Source: Agaribacillus aureus (GTDB lineage: Bacteria; Bacteroidota; Bacteroidia; Cytophagales; Cyclobacteriaceae). From it: a stretch of DNA of 64,000 bases. The first letter of the stretch is position 1. The number at the start of each line of letters is the position of its first letter. Made by a program: the position numbers and the translations under genes. A model generated the notes under the pieces. The model did no database searches, was not told the DNA's origin, and was given only the letters and a program-made list of their open reading frames with translations. Where the stretch lies: NCBI GenBank assembly GCA_030442055.1, contig JAUJEB010000001.1, positions 1,984,001 to 2,048,000 on the forward strand. The letters are read 5' to 3'. This document shows, piece after piece, positions 46,993 through 56,433 of this stretch.

Positions 46993-47262
46993 ATCTGTTT
47001 TCCACTTCTAGCCATGGCATTCATTCCAACATAACAAACAAACGCTCCAAATAAATAGTAAATATAATTTCATCAAATGGCAATAAGAAGGTTGATATAA
47101 TAACAATTCCCAGGCTTACTTTATTGTGAATTGGGATGAGAGAAATCAAGCGTCCTACATAAGGGGTAGTGAGCTTATCCAATTGTTTAAGGCCCTCAAT
47201 TGTCATAGGAAAGAAAAATTTATATTTTTATTCTATCAATGTTTAATTAACAGTATCGGTTA

Positions 47263-47559
47263 ATGCAACAACTTATGAGTGGATTTAATCTTACAAAAAG
47301 TACCAAATGGGGGGCAATCATAATAACTATTTCAAGCATTGTTTCCATTGTTCTTGCCAATACCACCATCATTTCTAGTAATGAAATCGGTTTAGGAATT
47401 TTTGTGATATGGTTCTATCCTCTCATTGTGGGCTTTTTAACGATAGCGTTTTACCTGGTTGTTATCAGATATCTAAAAAGGATACATATATTATTTATTA
47501 TCATTTTAAGTTTCTTAAATATTTACTTTGGGTATCTGTTACATTTTAATTTGATCTAA
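47263..47559 (+). CDS. small hypothetical membrane protein
   Basis: A 98-residue protein with three predicted membrane helices: WGAIIITISSIVSIVLANTT, IGLGIFVIWFYPLIVGFLTI and HILFIIILSFLNIYFGYLL. No family recognised. The upstream 57 bp contain the purine-rich motif TAGGAAAGAAAAATTTATAT (47206-47225) that recurs near other genes of this region. Confidence 0.5.
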   Translation: MQQLMSGFNLTKSTKWGAIIITISSIVSIVLANTTIISSNEIGLGIFVIWFYPLIVGFLTIAFYLVVIRYLKRIHILFIIILSFLNIYFGYLLHFNLI

Positions 47560-47836
47560 AATGTAATTCTGGACCCCAGTAATTACCCAATAACCCAAAC
47601 CGCTTAAAAAAGAAAAATATCCCTCCCCTTTTCAGCATTCAACAATCGGCTGGTTTATATTTTTTAGGGAATGCGACTGATTTTTTGTTGGTTGAACGCT
47701 ATAAGGAGCTAACCTTTTAGGTTACCGGCTAATTGCTGGATTCGAAAATTACGATCGGGGGAAAAAATCTAATATTTCATCCTTTAAACTTACCTTTGAT
47801 CAAAATTTGAAAATAATTGTGGCTAGTCAAATATTA

Positions 47837-48286
47837 ATGTACAAAGAACTAAAATACAGAAATATAACTTACCTCTCAGCGCTGTTTTTAATCTTCGGAT
47901 TGTTCCTCGATTTTTCAGACAGCCGCTCGCAATCGGTCTCCAACCTATTTTTTGGGCTGGTTGGATTAAATACAGTAGTTTTCGCCTGCCTATGGTTAAA
48001 AAAGAAAATCTTATTAGTAGGTCTTATTTTTTATTTGCTAGCCTTCAACTTTGAATTACTTTTCAGTCCAGTAATTCCTGGCAGTGGTACACTAACACCA
48101 GGTCCTTTCGCTTTTATGTTCAAACTCGATGTGCTGGCACTGCTATTTATACTTGTTGGCCTTTGGGATAGTTATAGGGAAGATAAATATTTTAAAAAAA
48201 AATTGAGAATAACTATTGTACCTGTTTTAACTATTGTAATTGTATTTACCATTCTGTTCCAGGTATTCGTTAGGTTGTATGGTTGA
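47837..48286 (+). CDS. hypothetical membrane protein
   Basis: A 149-residue polytopic protein with four membrane helices (YLSALFLIFGLFLDFS, LFFGLVGLNTVVFACLWL, ILLVGLIFYLLAFNFELLF, LDVLALLFILVGLWDSY) and a fifth at the end (ITIVPVLTIVIVFTILFQVF). A TACCTTTG -7 box is at 47791-47798, and the purine-rich motif is just upstream of it (47756-47767). The ATG at 47837 is preferred to TTG at 47807. Function unknown. Confidence 0.55.
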   Translation: MYKELKYRNITYLSALFLIFGLFLDFSDSRSQSVSNLFFGLVGLNTVVFACLWLKKKILLVGLIFYLLAFNFELLFSPVIPGSGTLTPGPFAFMFKLDVLALLFILVGLWDSYREDKYFKKKLRITIVPVLTIVIVFTILFQVFVRLYG

Positions 48287-48424
48287 AAATCTCCAAACGG
48301 AGATTTAAAGGGGCTCAGGACGAGCGAAGCCTATAACAATTTATATTGGTGTAGGTGAAGCTTGCCATTGGACAGGCTTATAGGGATAGCAGGAGATTTA
48401 AACGTGTCTAAGAACAGATGTCGA

Positions 48425-48442
48425 AAAATACCAAAGGTTGGG
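48425..48442. repeat. intergenic motif AATACCAAAGGTTGGGTA, copy 2
   Basis: Same 18 bases as at 46615-46632, again preceded by GAAA. It precedes the TPR-protein gene by about 90 bp. Confidence 0.55.
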
Positions 48443-48534
48443 TATTGTATGTTTTAAGCAGCTTTAAGATATTGATAGGTTGAGATCTTGACCAATATTT
48501 GTATTGTCGAAAACAATTAACCTTATATCTAAGT

Positions 48535-49269
48535 GTGGAAGAACTGGAAATACAAATTAAAAAGCTTGAAATTCAAGAGAAAAAGCTCCGTAATCGGACT
48601 AACTGGTTAACAGTATTACTTCCATTTTTGACAATTGCGGTTTCAATTGTTACTACCTTTTGGACAGTTCAGAGTCAATTGGATGTAAAGAAATTGACCT
48701 ATACACAAGAGCAAATTACCTCATTAATCAATAAGCCAGATATTATTGATACCAGAAAGAAATTAGCTTTTCTTCTGGAAGGAGATTTAATTGGAGATAA
48801 GAATAATAGAGACAAGTTGTTGAAAGTATTGGAAAAAAATCTCATAGATGAAAACCAAAGTACCAAGCATTTTATCACGGGAGTCTTGAATTCAGATATT
48901 GCTGGTAAATCTCAAAATGCTGATTCTATCACGTTTTATTATTCCAAGGCAATTGACGAATTTCTCCAGGCATTGGAGTTAAATCCTTCCAATTATGAAG
49001 CGCAAGCTTTTCTAGGTCATGCATACTACAATATTGGATCAAAACTAAGTCTTATTACGCTCGTCGAACGGTCATTAATTGAGTACAATAAGGCCCTGAA
49101 ATTGGATTCAACGGTTGGCTATATTCATGTCGACAAAGCACTTGCGTTTGAGTATTTGGGGAAATACAAAGAATTATGTGAGGAAATAAGGCTCACCTCA
49201 AATCTGGATATAACCGATAGTACCAGGAGAAAAAGCATTAAGGAACTCAGAAATCTCTATTGCAAATGA
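48535..49269 (+). CDS. membrane-anchored TPR-like protein
   Basis: A 244-residue protein if GTG at 48535 is used; TTG at 48499 would add 12 residues. There is no in-frame ATG nearby. It opens with a coiled coil (VEELEIQIKKLEIQEKKLRN) and one membrane helix (WLTVLLPFLTIAVSIVTTFW). The C-terminal half has TPR-like repeats (FLQALELNPSNYEAQAFLGH, YNKALKLDSTVGYIHVDKAL). Likely a scaffold with its TPR domain facing one side of the membrane. Partners unknown. Confidence 0.6.
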   Translation: MEELEIQIKKLEIQEKKLRNRTNWLTVLLPFLTIAVSIVTTFWTVQSQLDVKKLTYTQEQITSLINKPDIIDTRKKLAFLLEGDLIGDKNNRDKLLKVLEKNLIDENQSTKHFITGVLNSDIAGKSQNADSITFYYSKAIDEFLQALELNPSNYEAQAFLGHAYYNIGSKLSLITLVERSLIEYNKALKLDSTVGYIHVDKALAFEYLGKYKELCEEIRLTSNLDITDSTRRKSIKELRNLYCK

Positions 49270-49310
49270 TTTTATTCTTTTAATAGATTATCAATTTGAG
49301 AAAATAACTC

Positions 49311-49784
49311 CTACTGGTTTGATGGCTTTGCGGCATTAAAATTAACTATTTCGCCTTTTTTATTTACCAACAAATAGGTGGGTATCATAAACATATTTTC
49401 AGGCTTAATGCGTGATTTATATTTATTAAAAAACTCATTTTCATAACACTCTGCGGAAATTAACAAATGCATTCCTTTTAAATCATGTTGGTATACTTGC
49501 TCTCTCCAACGTTTGGCATTATTAGCATCCCAATTGGTTGTGTAAGGAGAACATAAGTATAAAAAAACTATTGAAGTATCCTTGTGGTACTTTTGCTGTA
49601 TTTTGGAGACATACTGAAATTCTCGCAAACAGGATCTGCATCTGGTTCCCCAGATATCAACGTAAACTACCTTATTCTTCAACGCTTCAATAGTCAGAAT
49701 TTTGTCAATATCAGGGTAGATATTGGTAGACTCTCCAAATAAAAAGAAATCATTTAATTGAAAGCATCTAATTAGGATAGGCAA
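49311..49784 (-). pseudogene. TlpA-like thioredoxin fragment
   Basis: A 157-residue thioredoxin-fold frame (VVYVDIWGTRCRSCLREFQY, with a CRSC active site; MIPTYLLVNKKGEI as the cis-Pro region). The frame continues upstream past the only candidate start, TTG at 49784, for 7 more codons to a stop, with plausible coding text (DPNSFSK). There is no signal peptide or N-terminal domain, which periplasmic TlpA proteins need. The likeliest reading is a 5'-truncated remnant; a short cytoplasmic thioredoxin-like protein is the alternative. Compare the intact TlpA at 38.4 kb. Confidence 0.5.
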
Positions 49785-49904
49785 TTTGGAAAATGAATTT
49801 GGATCTTATAATTTAGGTCTGTTGACAATGGTTTAAATGGTTGGATTACAGGGAAAGAAAATTCATCGTAATTTTAGCCCGTCAATCTATTGGATACGCT
49901 CTTA

Positions 49905-50333
49905 TTAAAATTTCCACCAAGGGATCTCAGCAAAATTAACCTGTAACTTCAGACTATCCAGATTGGCTCCTAGCTCTTCAGGTGTTTCATAATCCAAAAG
50001 CAGAAAACTGATTTCAGGATCTGAGGCACTGTATGCAATTATGTATTTCTTATCAAAATTGACTTTTAAACCATATGGGTAATCACTTCTATCTCTTATG
50101 AGCTTTCCACGCCTTGTAATAAATTGATAATTTACTTTTCTTTTTGTCCATCCAGAATAGGATTTCTCCAGGGGTTCCCCCACAGTTAATGAATAGTTAT
50201 TGTAAAATTTATTCTTTTTCCATATTCCTGTGGTTATTCCTAGTAAAATCAACGTTGAAAACATGATGACCACCATTACGTAGTCAATTTTAATTCCATA
50301 TATTCTCCGATTTAAAAAAGCCTTTTTATTCAA
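49905..50333 (-). CDS. hypothetical single-pass membrane protein
   Basis: A 142-residue protein with one N-terminal membrane helix (YVMVVIMFSTLILLGITTGI) and a small extracytoplasmic domain (KVNYQFITRRGKLIRDRSDY, then PYGLKVNFDKKYIIAYSASD). The start is TTG at 50333, which gives the usual basic leader (LNKKAFLNRRIYG); no ATG exists before the helix except one inside it. No family recognised. The recurring purine-rich motif (ACAGGGAAAGAAAATTC, from 49848) lies past its 3' end. Confidence 0.5.
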   Translation of the reverse strand: MNKKAFLNRRIYGIKIDYVMVVIMFSTLILLGITTGIWKKNKFYNNYSLTVGEPLEKSYSGWTKRKVNYQFITRRGKLIRDRSDYPYGLKVNFDKKYIIAYSASDPEISFLLLDYETPEELGANLDSLKLQVNFAEIPWWKF

Positions 50334-50543
50334 TGGATTTTATTCTGAACTTAACACGTAATATTATTCTTTTCTCTTGAAATTCCAATTGGAAACATCA
50401 AATTTGTTTAACCAATTAGTGGAGAATACCCAATAAGCCTTACCGAATTGTAAGTTGACCTTTTGGGTTGGTGAACAATTACTAAGGTTCTCAAATTATT
50501 ATTTGGGGGGAATTTGTGATTGATTCGAATTCATTATAGTTTT

Positions 50544-51551
50544 TTACTTGTTCTCAAATTTGGTTGCGTCAATGTAAACCCTTTTTCTCCTTCTTTTTTT
50601 CTTCCCTTTAAATTCTGTACAATAGCGATACAAAACACTTCTGGCAAAGGCCTCTTCAATCGATGTGTAGTAGAATGAAGTCGAGTAATCACCTGAAAGC
50701 CTTTCCTTATTTGAATGTTTTAAGTCTGGAAGTATTTCGGCTAATAGCAATGAAATCTTGGGATTGTAGTATTTAATTGAATCCTCAAATACCAATGGCA
50801 TACTTAAAGGCCATGGATTATCGGTATATAGGCTCAATGTATCATTGGATTGAATAAACTGAATTTCGATGTAAGGATAATCATAAGTGTTGTGAGTACC
50901 AATCAACGAAAATGAAGCCCTCATAGCCTTTTCTTTGTCCAGAAAACAGGAAATGCAAAAGTCCCGTTGGGCAGGGGTGGGTTCAGGCCCTGACAGTTTA
51001 TAGGAATCAAAAAGCCGGGCGGCATTCGCAGCTATCCAAGTGGAATCCATCCCCAGATTTTTCAGTATATATCGGGGGCTTCTTGAACGCCGGTCATTAA
51101 TAGCATCCACCAAAGCATACAGCTTATTTTCATCGAAGGTTGCTATATATAATGGTATTTTATTATTTTCCATTTTAATGAGTTCTGCCCAATAACTATG
51201 TTTTGCAGCCACAACGCCGTTGGCAAGATTTATGGCTGAGTCCTGATCAATGAAAAGGTCTAACTCCTCCATAAGCTGCGAGTTGGAAATATCTAATAAC
51301 CCCTGATCGTTAGTTGACGCTTCCTCCCCAAAATAGTAAGGTTTGTTATATTGCTCCAATAAATGCATGCTGAAGGTGGCACCTAGCTTGGCAATGTCAT
51401 AAATCCTGCCACAATACCACTCATAGTTAAAATTTTGATGGTCAATAATCACGATTTGTTTCACCGAATCCAGATTTATTTCAAAGTCAGTTTTCTGGGT
51501 GAAACCGGTCATCGGCAATAAAGTCAATAGGACACATGAAAGATTCTTCAT
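50544..51551 (-). CDS. hypothetical exported protein
   Basis: A 335-residue secreted protein with a Sec signal (MKNLSCVLLTLLPMTGFTQK). The first half is alpha/beta with text such as KQIVIIDHQNFNYEWYCGRI and YIATFDENKLYALVDAINDR. A CxxC pair (DFCISCFLDKE) lies near residue 200. The C-terminus is very basic (EFKGKKKRRRKRVYID). I do not recognise a family. ATG start at 51551. The 237 bp upstream hold no gene. Confidence 0.6.
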   Translation of the reverse strand: MKNLSCVLLTLLPMTGFTQKTDFEINLDSVKQIVIIDHQNFNYEWYCGRIYDIAKLGATFSMHLLEQYNKPYYFGEEASTNDQGLLDISNSQLMEELDLFIDQDSAINLANGVVAAKHSYWAELIKMENNKIPLYIATFDENKLYALVDAINDRRSRSPRYILKNLGMDSTWIAANAARLFDSYKLSGPEPTPAQRDFCISCFLDKEKAMRASFSLIGTHNTYDYPYIEIQFIQSNDTLSLYTDNPWPLSMPLVFEDSIKYYNPKISLLLAEILPDLKHSNKERLSGDYSTSFYYTSIEEAFARSVLYRYCTEFKGKKKRRRKRVYIDATKFENK

Positions 51552-51789
51552 AATTTGTTTACCAATAACATTAAAAGTAAGAGAATTATGACAAATAGAT
51601 ACAATTGGATGGTAAATTCTACTTAATTAGCTTATGATGTTAATGAAACCTTGGTAAATCACAATCTGTGAAGATTTCGACGTCTGTGTCGATTAACAAG
51701 TTAATTTGAAATAAACAAAAACAACCTCCATCCACATTCAATACGCATTTTCAACAGGTTGATCGTAATTACTTAAGTGGTGAAACTTG

Positions 51790-52614
51790 TTATTTTTCAG
51801 ATCCCTCTAACATCATTTGCAGGTTTGTATGCGTTGTTGGATTAACAATATCGGTCAGGCTTCCACTCAAATAATGATACCTTTTGATGATTGTCGGCTC
51901 ATTATAGCTTTTATATCTACCATTTTTATTTTTATCAATCCCAAACTGAATTATCAAATCCTTGCTATCACCCAGGAATGCGTAGCTGAAAATATCCATA
52001 TCGTCATTCCCTATTTTTTTCAGTTGTCCTTCGCTAATCGAGTATATGTATAGACTTTTATAATCCTGCAAATTGATAACACCGTCCCTATAGGTATCTT
52101 TTTCTGCGACTTTAAATAAAAGTAAAATGTCATCGGAAAAGTATTCTGCTTTTATCTCATTAAAATTTACTCTTTTCTCAAATAGTTTATTGCTGGTTTC
52201 AGCCTTCTGATCGTAAACGATCAGGTTGTTATATACACCGTAAAATTGACTGGCGTATCTACTGTCAATATCTTGTTTGCTGTTGGAATAGGACGCGTCC
52301 AATAGTCCTTGGATTCCCTCTGGTTCATGGAGTGTTATATGGGAAACAGGAATTATATATATTGCATTAGGTGTATCCACCAATTGTGGTAATTCATATG
52401 AAATTACTTGTTCTCTTTTGTTTTCCTTCTGCAATTCCTCTATTTTTTCCTCTGACAGGATTCCAGTCTCCATTTCATTATTACGATTCCATCTAAATTC
52501 GTCGATAATCATAACCGCGAATGCAATTAAACCAACCAGGGCAAAAATGATAGCGATTGTTCCTAACACTGCCAGTAGCATTTGATTGTAATTCTTTATT
52601 TTTTCAATTTTCAT
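51790..52614 (-). CDS. hypothetical single-pass membrane protein
   Basis: A 274-residue protein with a membrane helix near residues 12-35 (LLAVLGTIAIIFALVGLIAF) followed by a charged linker and a large soluble domain. The domain contains beta-rich text with DGVINLQDYKSLYIYSISEG, KKIGNDDMDIFSYAFLGDSK and FGIDKNKNGRYKSYNEP. The last includes a DKNKNGxY loop that resembles a calcium-binding or FG-GAP-type turn. No family recognised. Confidence 0.6.
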   Translation of the reverse strand: MKIEKIKNYNQMLLAVLGTIAIIFALVGLIAFAVMIIDEFRWNRNNEMETGILSEEKIEELQKENKREQVISYELPQLVDTPNAIYIIPVSHITLHEPEGIQGLLDASYSNSKQDIDSRYASQFYGVYNNLIVYDQKAETSNKLFEKRVNFNEIKAEYFSDDILLLFKVAEKDTYRDGVINLQDYKSLYIYSISEGQLKKIGNDDMDIFSYAFLGDSKDLIIQFGIDKNKNGRYKSYNEPTIIKRYHYLSGSLTDIVNPTTHTNLQMMLEGSEK

Positions 52615-52783
52615 CTATTAATTCATTAATTAAAACCACAATTTAAGAATTATGAAACTGATTTTAAATCATACCCAATTGTCCTGGAGGAGTTTATGGT
52701 CATTTTTTTTCTGGAAAGGGATTGGGTTATTGGTTGATCCCCTGATTGTGAAATTACTATAGGGAGAGAAAATTTATATCTTA

Positions 52784-53338
52784 CTAGGTGACCTTATTTC
52801 TCCACCCTCGTTTTTCTACGTTTCTTACATTTGCTGAATCCTGAATTAGGGCTAAGAATTCCATTAATACTAAAAGCTCATTGTCTTTGCTATCTCCTTC
52901 AAACGGATGTACATAAATTGCATTGCCATAGTTGTCTCTGGTCTTATTCGGTGAGTCATCGATAATCAAAATTTGTTCTAATTTAAACCCTTGTTTTTTA
53001 ACTTTTTTCAGTCGTTTTTCATACACATATTCATCCAGGTCATAATCTCTTCGATAGGTGCACCGACTCCTGCCCCAAATAAATTGAAATTCAATTTCTG
53101 AAGGCTTGATACGACTGATGATATCTTCCACATACTTATCATCCGCTGAGGACCAAATGGCCAGCTTGAATTTCTCGTTAACAGTTTTGAGGAAGGGACT
53201 CAGATTCGGCCTTAGATAAACAAAATAGTCGGCATATTGGAAATCAGGTTCGGTATCCAAAGGGTCTTTGGTGGCATGAATCAACGTTTCATCTAAATCC
53301 AGAATGAGTAAAATATTATTTTCGCAATTTGAGTCCAA
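52784..53338 (-). CDS. HAD phosphatase of the NLI/SCP (FCP1-like) type
   Basis: A 184-residue HAD hydrolase resembling eukaryotic small CTD phosphatases. The catalytic motif is Asp14-Leu-Asp16-Glu-Thr-Leu (LLILDLDETLIHA), with YFVYLRPNLSPFLKTVNEKF as the characteristic RPxxxxFL segment, WSSADDKYVEDII as motif II region, and LIIDDSPNKTRDNYGNAIYV as motif III/IV. Such proteins dephosphorylate Ser/Thr phosphoproteins in eukaryotes; substrates in bacteria are unknown. No ATG is in frame, so TTG at 53338 is used. A motif AGGGAGAGAAAATTTATAT follows its stop (52761-52779). Confidence 0.75.
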   Translation of the reverse strand: MDSNCENNILLILDLDETLIHATKDPLDTEPDFQYADYFVYLRPNLSPFLKTVNEKFKLAIWSSADDKYVEDIISRIKPSEIEFQFIWGRSRCTYRRDYDLDEYVYEKRLKKVKKQGFKLEQILIIDDSPNKTRDNYGNAIYVHPFEGDSKDNELLVLMEFLALIQDSANVRNVEKRGWRNKVT

Positions 53339-53780
53339 AGTCTCGAAGCTTAGTTAAGCAAACCTAATTACACTACAATTATAAAAATTGCAAATTATTC
53401 TGAGCAGAATCTGCATATCCGCAAAAAACAGAATCCCCCAACCCCACAGTTCAATTTGATCTGTCGGCCTATGGCTATGTTGCTAAATATGATTTATACA
53501 TCGATTGTCTAAATCGATCTCAGTAAACTACCTAAGCCGAAAATTACCAAAGGTTGGTATAATATGTTTAATGAAAGGTTAATGCTTGGCTTCAAAACTT
53601 AGGTTTGGTGGATTTCGAAAGTCTTTTAATAGGTATTTCTATGGTGGTTACCATATAACTATTTGATCCTTTTTATTTAGTAAATATTGCATTTTTCAGC
53701 CATTCAGAAGAGATTTAGATTGCAATTAATACCGCCAGAAGGGGTTGGTAGAAAATTTTATAGTTTGTAATATTAAAAAC
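53339..53780. other. AT-rich intergenic region with repeat motif
   Basis: No gene supported. It contains the third copy of the ATTACCAAAGGTTGGTA motif (53543-53559). The closing bases before the next gene (AGAAAATTTTATAG) resemble the purine-rich motif of this region. Confidence 0.45.
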
Positions 53781-54158
53781 ATGAGGAAACAATACCACTT
53801 TCAACCATCAAAAAACGGGTTTTATGCATGGGATGTTGATAAGTTGATAGCCCTAACAAAAGATCATCCGCAAATTTCAGTTAAACTTGATGAGATAAAA
53901 GAGCTTGATGAAAATTTTTGGTTTCAAGGCCCTGAAGCAAAACCAACTTGTCGCTCACTCGTGGGACACTTCAAGCAAATGGAGGTAGCAGATCTGAAAT
54001 ATCCAATTATACTTTCGCAAAAAGGGCGTGTAATGGACGGGATGCATAGAGTTTGCAAGTCGCTTTTATTAGGACACAAAGAAATAAAGGCAGTGAAATT
54101 TAATAATGATCCCGCCCCGGATTATGAGGATGTATTTGAAGATGATTTACCATATTAA
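53781..54158 (+). CDS. ParB/sulfiredoxin-fold small protein
   Basis: A 125-residue protein from the ATG at 53781. The C-terminal half, YPIILSQKGRVMDGMHRVCK followed by SLLLGHKEIKAVKF, is the ParB/Srx core with MDGMHR in place of VDGHNR. The N-terminus (WDVDKLIALTKDHPQISVKL) and WFQGPEAKPTCRSLVGHF complete the fold. There is no HTH, unlike the two ParB-like proteins at 25.8 and 37.2 kb. Similar stand-alone proteins occur widely with unknown role. It is followed 11 bp later by a small membrane protein gene. Confidence 0.65.
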   Translation: MRKQYHFQPSKNGFYAWDVDKLIALTKDHPQISVKLDEIKELDENFWFQGPEAKPTCRSLVGHFKQMEVADLKYPIILSQKGRVMDGMHRVCKSLLLGHKEIKAVKFNNDPAPDYEDVFEDDLPY

Positions 54159-54169
54159 AGTATTTCTAT

Positions 54170-54442
54170 ATGAAGTTAAAAACCATCAAATTACTGCTCA
54201 TAAGCATTGTCATTATTGTGCCAATTTTATTGATCGCCACATTTTGGCAGTCGATGGGTTTAAGTAATGAAAATACTATATTTCTGGCACTGGCATTAAT
54301 AGTGGCATTTGGGTTTAATACAATAGGTGTGATCTTAGGCATAAAGGAAAGGGAAAAAGATCATAAAAAAGCTACCATTGGAATTTTGGCAAACGCAACA
54401 CTTATTGTTCTGTTTCTGATATTGGTCATCAGTTCGTTTTGA
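54170..54442 (+). CDS. small hypothetical membrane protein
   Basis: A 90-residue protein with three membrane helices (LLLISIVIIVPILLIATFW, IFLALALIVAFGFNTIGVIL, ATIGILANATLIVLFLILVI) and a charged cytoplasmic loop (GIKEREKDHKKA). It begins 11 bp after the ParB-fold gene, so the two are likely co-transcribed. No family recognised. Confidence 0.6.
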   Translation: MKLKTIKLLLISIVIIVPILLIATFWQSMGLSNENTIFLALALIVAFGFNTIGVILGIKEREKDHKKATIGILANATLIVLFLILVISSF

Positions 54443-54524
54443 GATGGATGGAAAATGCCTTTATCTCTAAAATCTGCTATTTTTAAGCGTTATATTTTGT
54501 GAATAGATTTTAGTCAATAATATT

Positions 54525-55359
54525 ATGGGTACCTGGGGAACAGGAATATCTTCTAACGATACCTTTGAGGACATCACCGATGAATTCTTTGGCCTTTACA
54601 ATGAAGCTTAGATGCCAACGCAATTACTGAAAGACTAATCGCTAGATACCAGGATTTAATTAACGAAAAAGAGGAATGTAACAATTTCTGGTTTGCCCTG
54701 GCATCGGCGCAGTGGGAGTGTAAGGCACTCCAGCCCAAGCTTTTGGAACAAGTCGCCACCATCATACGATCAGGAACTGATATAGCATTATGGCAAGCGC
54801 AGGGTGCGGATAAGTCTGCGTTCCCTAAAAGGAGAAAAGTCCTTGACAAATTCCTTGTAAAACTGAATACTGAAAAGAAATCTGCCAGAAGGAGGAAGAA
54901 AAAAATTTTTAGAGATTCAATTTTTCAAAAGGGTGATTGTTTGACTTTCAAACTTGAAAACGATCACTACGGAGGAGCCTTGGTGCTGGAATCCGAACAT
55001 CAAACTGAGTATGGCATGAACCTTATTGCCACAACCACTATCACCAAGCCAACAAAACCAACAACAAAAGACTTTGAATCAGTAGATGTTTTGATCCAAA
55101 AAGAGCAAACCATGCCGGGCAAATATGTAGATCGCAAAATGGTATTATGCAGCATTTTATAGGCAAGCAAATGTAACATTTGAAGTCATTGGCCAGCTGG
55201 ATGTAAAAAAAAATTCAATTCGATCATGATTATACCGGTAGTTCCTCCTGGGACATGATCCCGACATACATGAACCGCAATGAAGAATTCATCAATAAGT
55301 GGGGAAAACCTGATAAACGATTAAAGTTGAATAGATTGTATATGAAAAAATGGCATTAA
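54525..55359 (+). pseudogene. DUF4259-like gene with three frameshifts
   Basis: The frame opens at the ATG at 54525 with MGTWGTGISSNDTFEDITDE, the conserved start of this family, and meets TAG after EFFGLYNEA. Adding one G near 54606 restores GLDANAITERLIARYQ, which runs on for over 170 codons (NNFWFALASAQWECKAL, KGDCLTFKLENDHYGGALVL, NLIATTTI). Removing one A from the four-A run near 55136 continues the text as WYYAAFYRQANVTFEVIGQL. Removing one A from the nine-A run at 55205-55213 continues it as FDHDYTGSSSWDMIPTYM to a stop at 55359. All three corrections are needed, so the gene is probably inactive; assembly errors at homopolymers are the alternative. No functional role is known for the family. 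Confidence 0.75.
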
Positions 55360-55647
55360 CTTGAAGATTATACCTTCACAAAAACGCAAGGTAGAAGAAA
55401 AATTAGTCAATCTCTTTAAAATACACTAAAAATTAAATCCTAAACCAGATCCACAGCTCCCTTCATATAGCTTATGCCTAAAATCGGGCACCAAACCCTA
55501 TTTCACAATAATTTCCTTCCCGCTTCTCTAAGGAACTTAACACATTCAGGCGCTGTGCTAATCCCTATTCTTGAAAAGCCACCCAATCTCAAGGAATCAA
55601 AGGACAGTAGTGTCAGGGCCACCGTGACCATGGCAATCTAACTGGCT

Positions 55648-56433
55648 TTAGGAACCACACCCTCCGCAACCCCCGCAGCCACTACAACCACTCATTCCCC
55701 CACAACCACTGCCACCTCCATCTACCGAATCATACCCACTATCAAAGTCATGGCCATAGGTATCATGATAGACAAAACACCCCGTACAGCCAGACGAGGT
55801 ACCCGTCTCCCGCTGCGCTACGCTCCTGCCAAATTCGTCATCGATTTGCTTCAGCAACTCAAAATCAAAAGACTGCAACAACAACACATTTCCATTGATC
55901 TTTTTCAGGATCTCCATGGCCGCCGGCAGATCTGACCGAATTAAGTCAGGAAGTTTTCTCTCCAGTTCGTCCACCGCCCGGTTAATGGCCTCCCTCACCT
56001 GCTGCCCCCGCTCCGTTAATTGAACGGACACCAGCCACCGGTTTAACCAGCCGCCCCGAAAGTATCCCGCCAGGTCACTGCTTTGAAGTATTTTATCAAA
56101 CAAATAACCCCGCCTCGACCCAGCATTTTCATAGCCCATCTTTACCACGTGACGGAACATGATGACTAAATCCTCCTGATACGAAAAGGGTTTAAGAAAT
56201 ACCCACTCATGAGGTTTGGGCCTGAACCCATCATAACGCAACCCGCGACCAACATAATGAATGATCCTGGCTGGGTCGTTGGGGTGGGCCTTGTGTTCAT
56301 GCTCCTCGCATCTCAATACCTTTTTAAACATTAAATCTATCAGCGTATACTTCAACAGGTCCCTGAAGCTGGCCGCCTTCGCCTCCCGTATCAAAAAGGC
56401 TTCAGCCGGTGTTAATTGATGTAGGATCTCCAT
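55648..56433 (-). CDS. GRDP-partner protein with Cys/Gly-rich tail
   Basis: A 261-residue cytoplasmic protein. About 200 helical residues (LTPAEAFLIREAKAASFRDL, LIRSDLPAAMEILKKINGNV) end in an acidic spacer and a tail of about 40 residues dominated by Cys and Gly (CTGCFVYHDTYG, SGCGGMSGCSGCGGCGGCGS). The tail has roughly nine Cys and looks like a metal-binding or cross-linking element. Its start overlaps the upstream GRDP-like gene by 22 bp, implying translational coupling. I recall similar Gly/Cys tails on Bacteroidota and Myxobacterial membrane proteins of the TIGR04222 group, but no membrane helix is obvious here. Function unknown. Confidence 0.65.
   Translation of the reverse strand: MEILHQLTPAEAFLIREAKAASFRDLLKYTLIDLMFKKVLRCEEHEHKAHPNDPARIIHYVGRGLRYDGFRPKPHEWVFLKPFSYQEDLVIMFRHVVKMGYENAGSRRGYLFDKILQSSDLAGYFRGGWLNRWLVSVQLTERGQQVREAINRAVDELERKLPDLIRSDLPAAMEILKKINGNVLLLQSFDFELLKQIDDEFGRSVAQRETGTSSGCTGCFVYHDTYGHDFDSGYDSVDGGGSGCGGMSGCSGCGGCGGCGS

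Noticed and set aside
47021-47206. 61-codon minus-strand frame with ATG
   Set aside because: Only mildly hydrophobic, no family features, and located between fragments in AT-rich DNA; too little support.
43043-55359. Integron cassette array
   Set aside because: Short unknown genes with recurring motifs suggested it, but no integrase, no attC-like inverted core sites, and mixed gene orientation.
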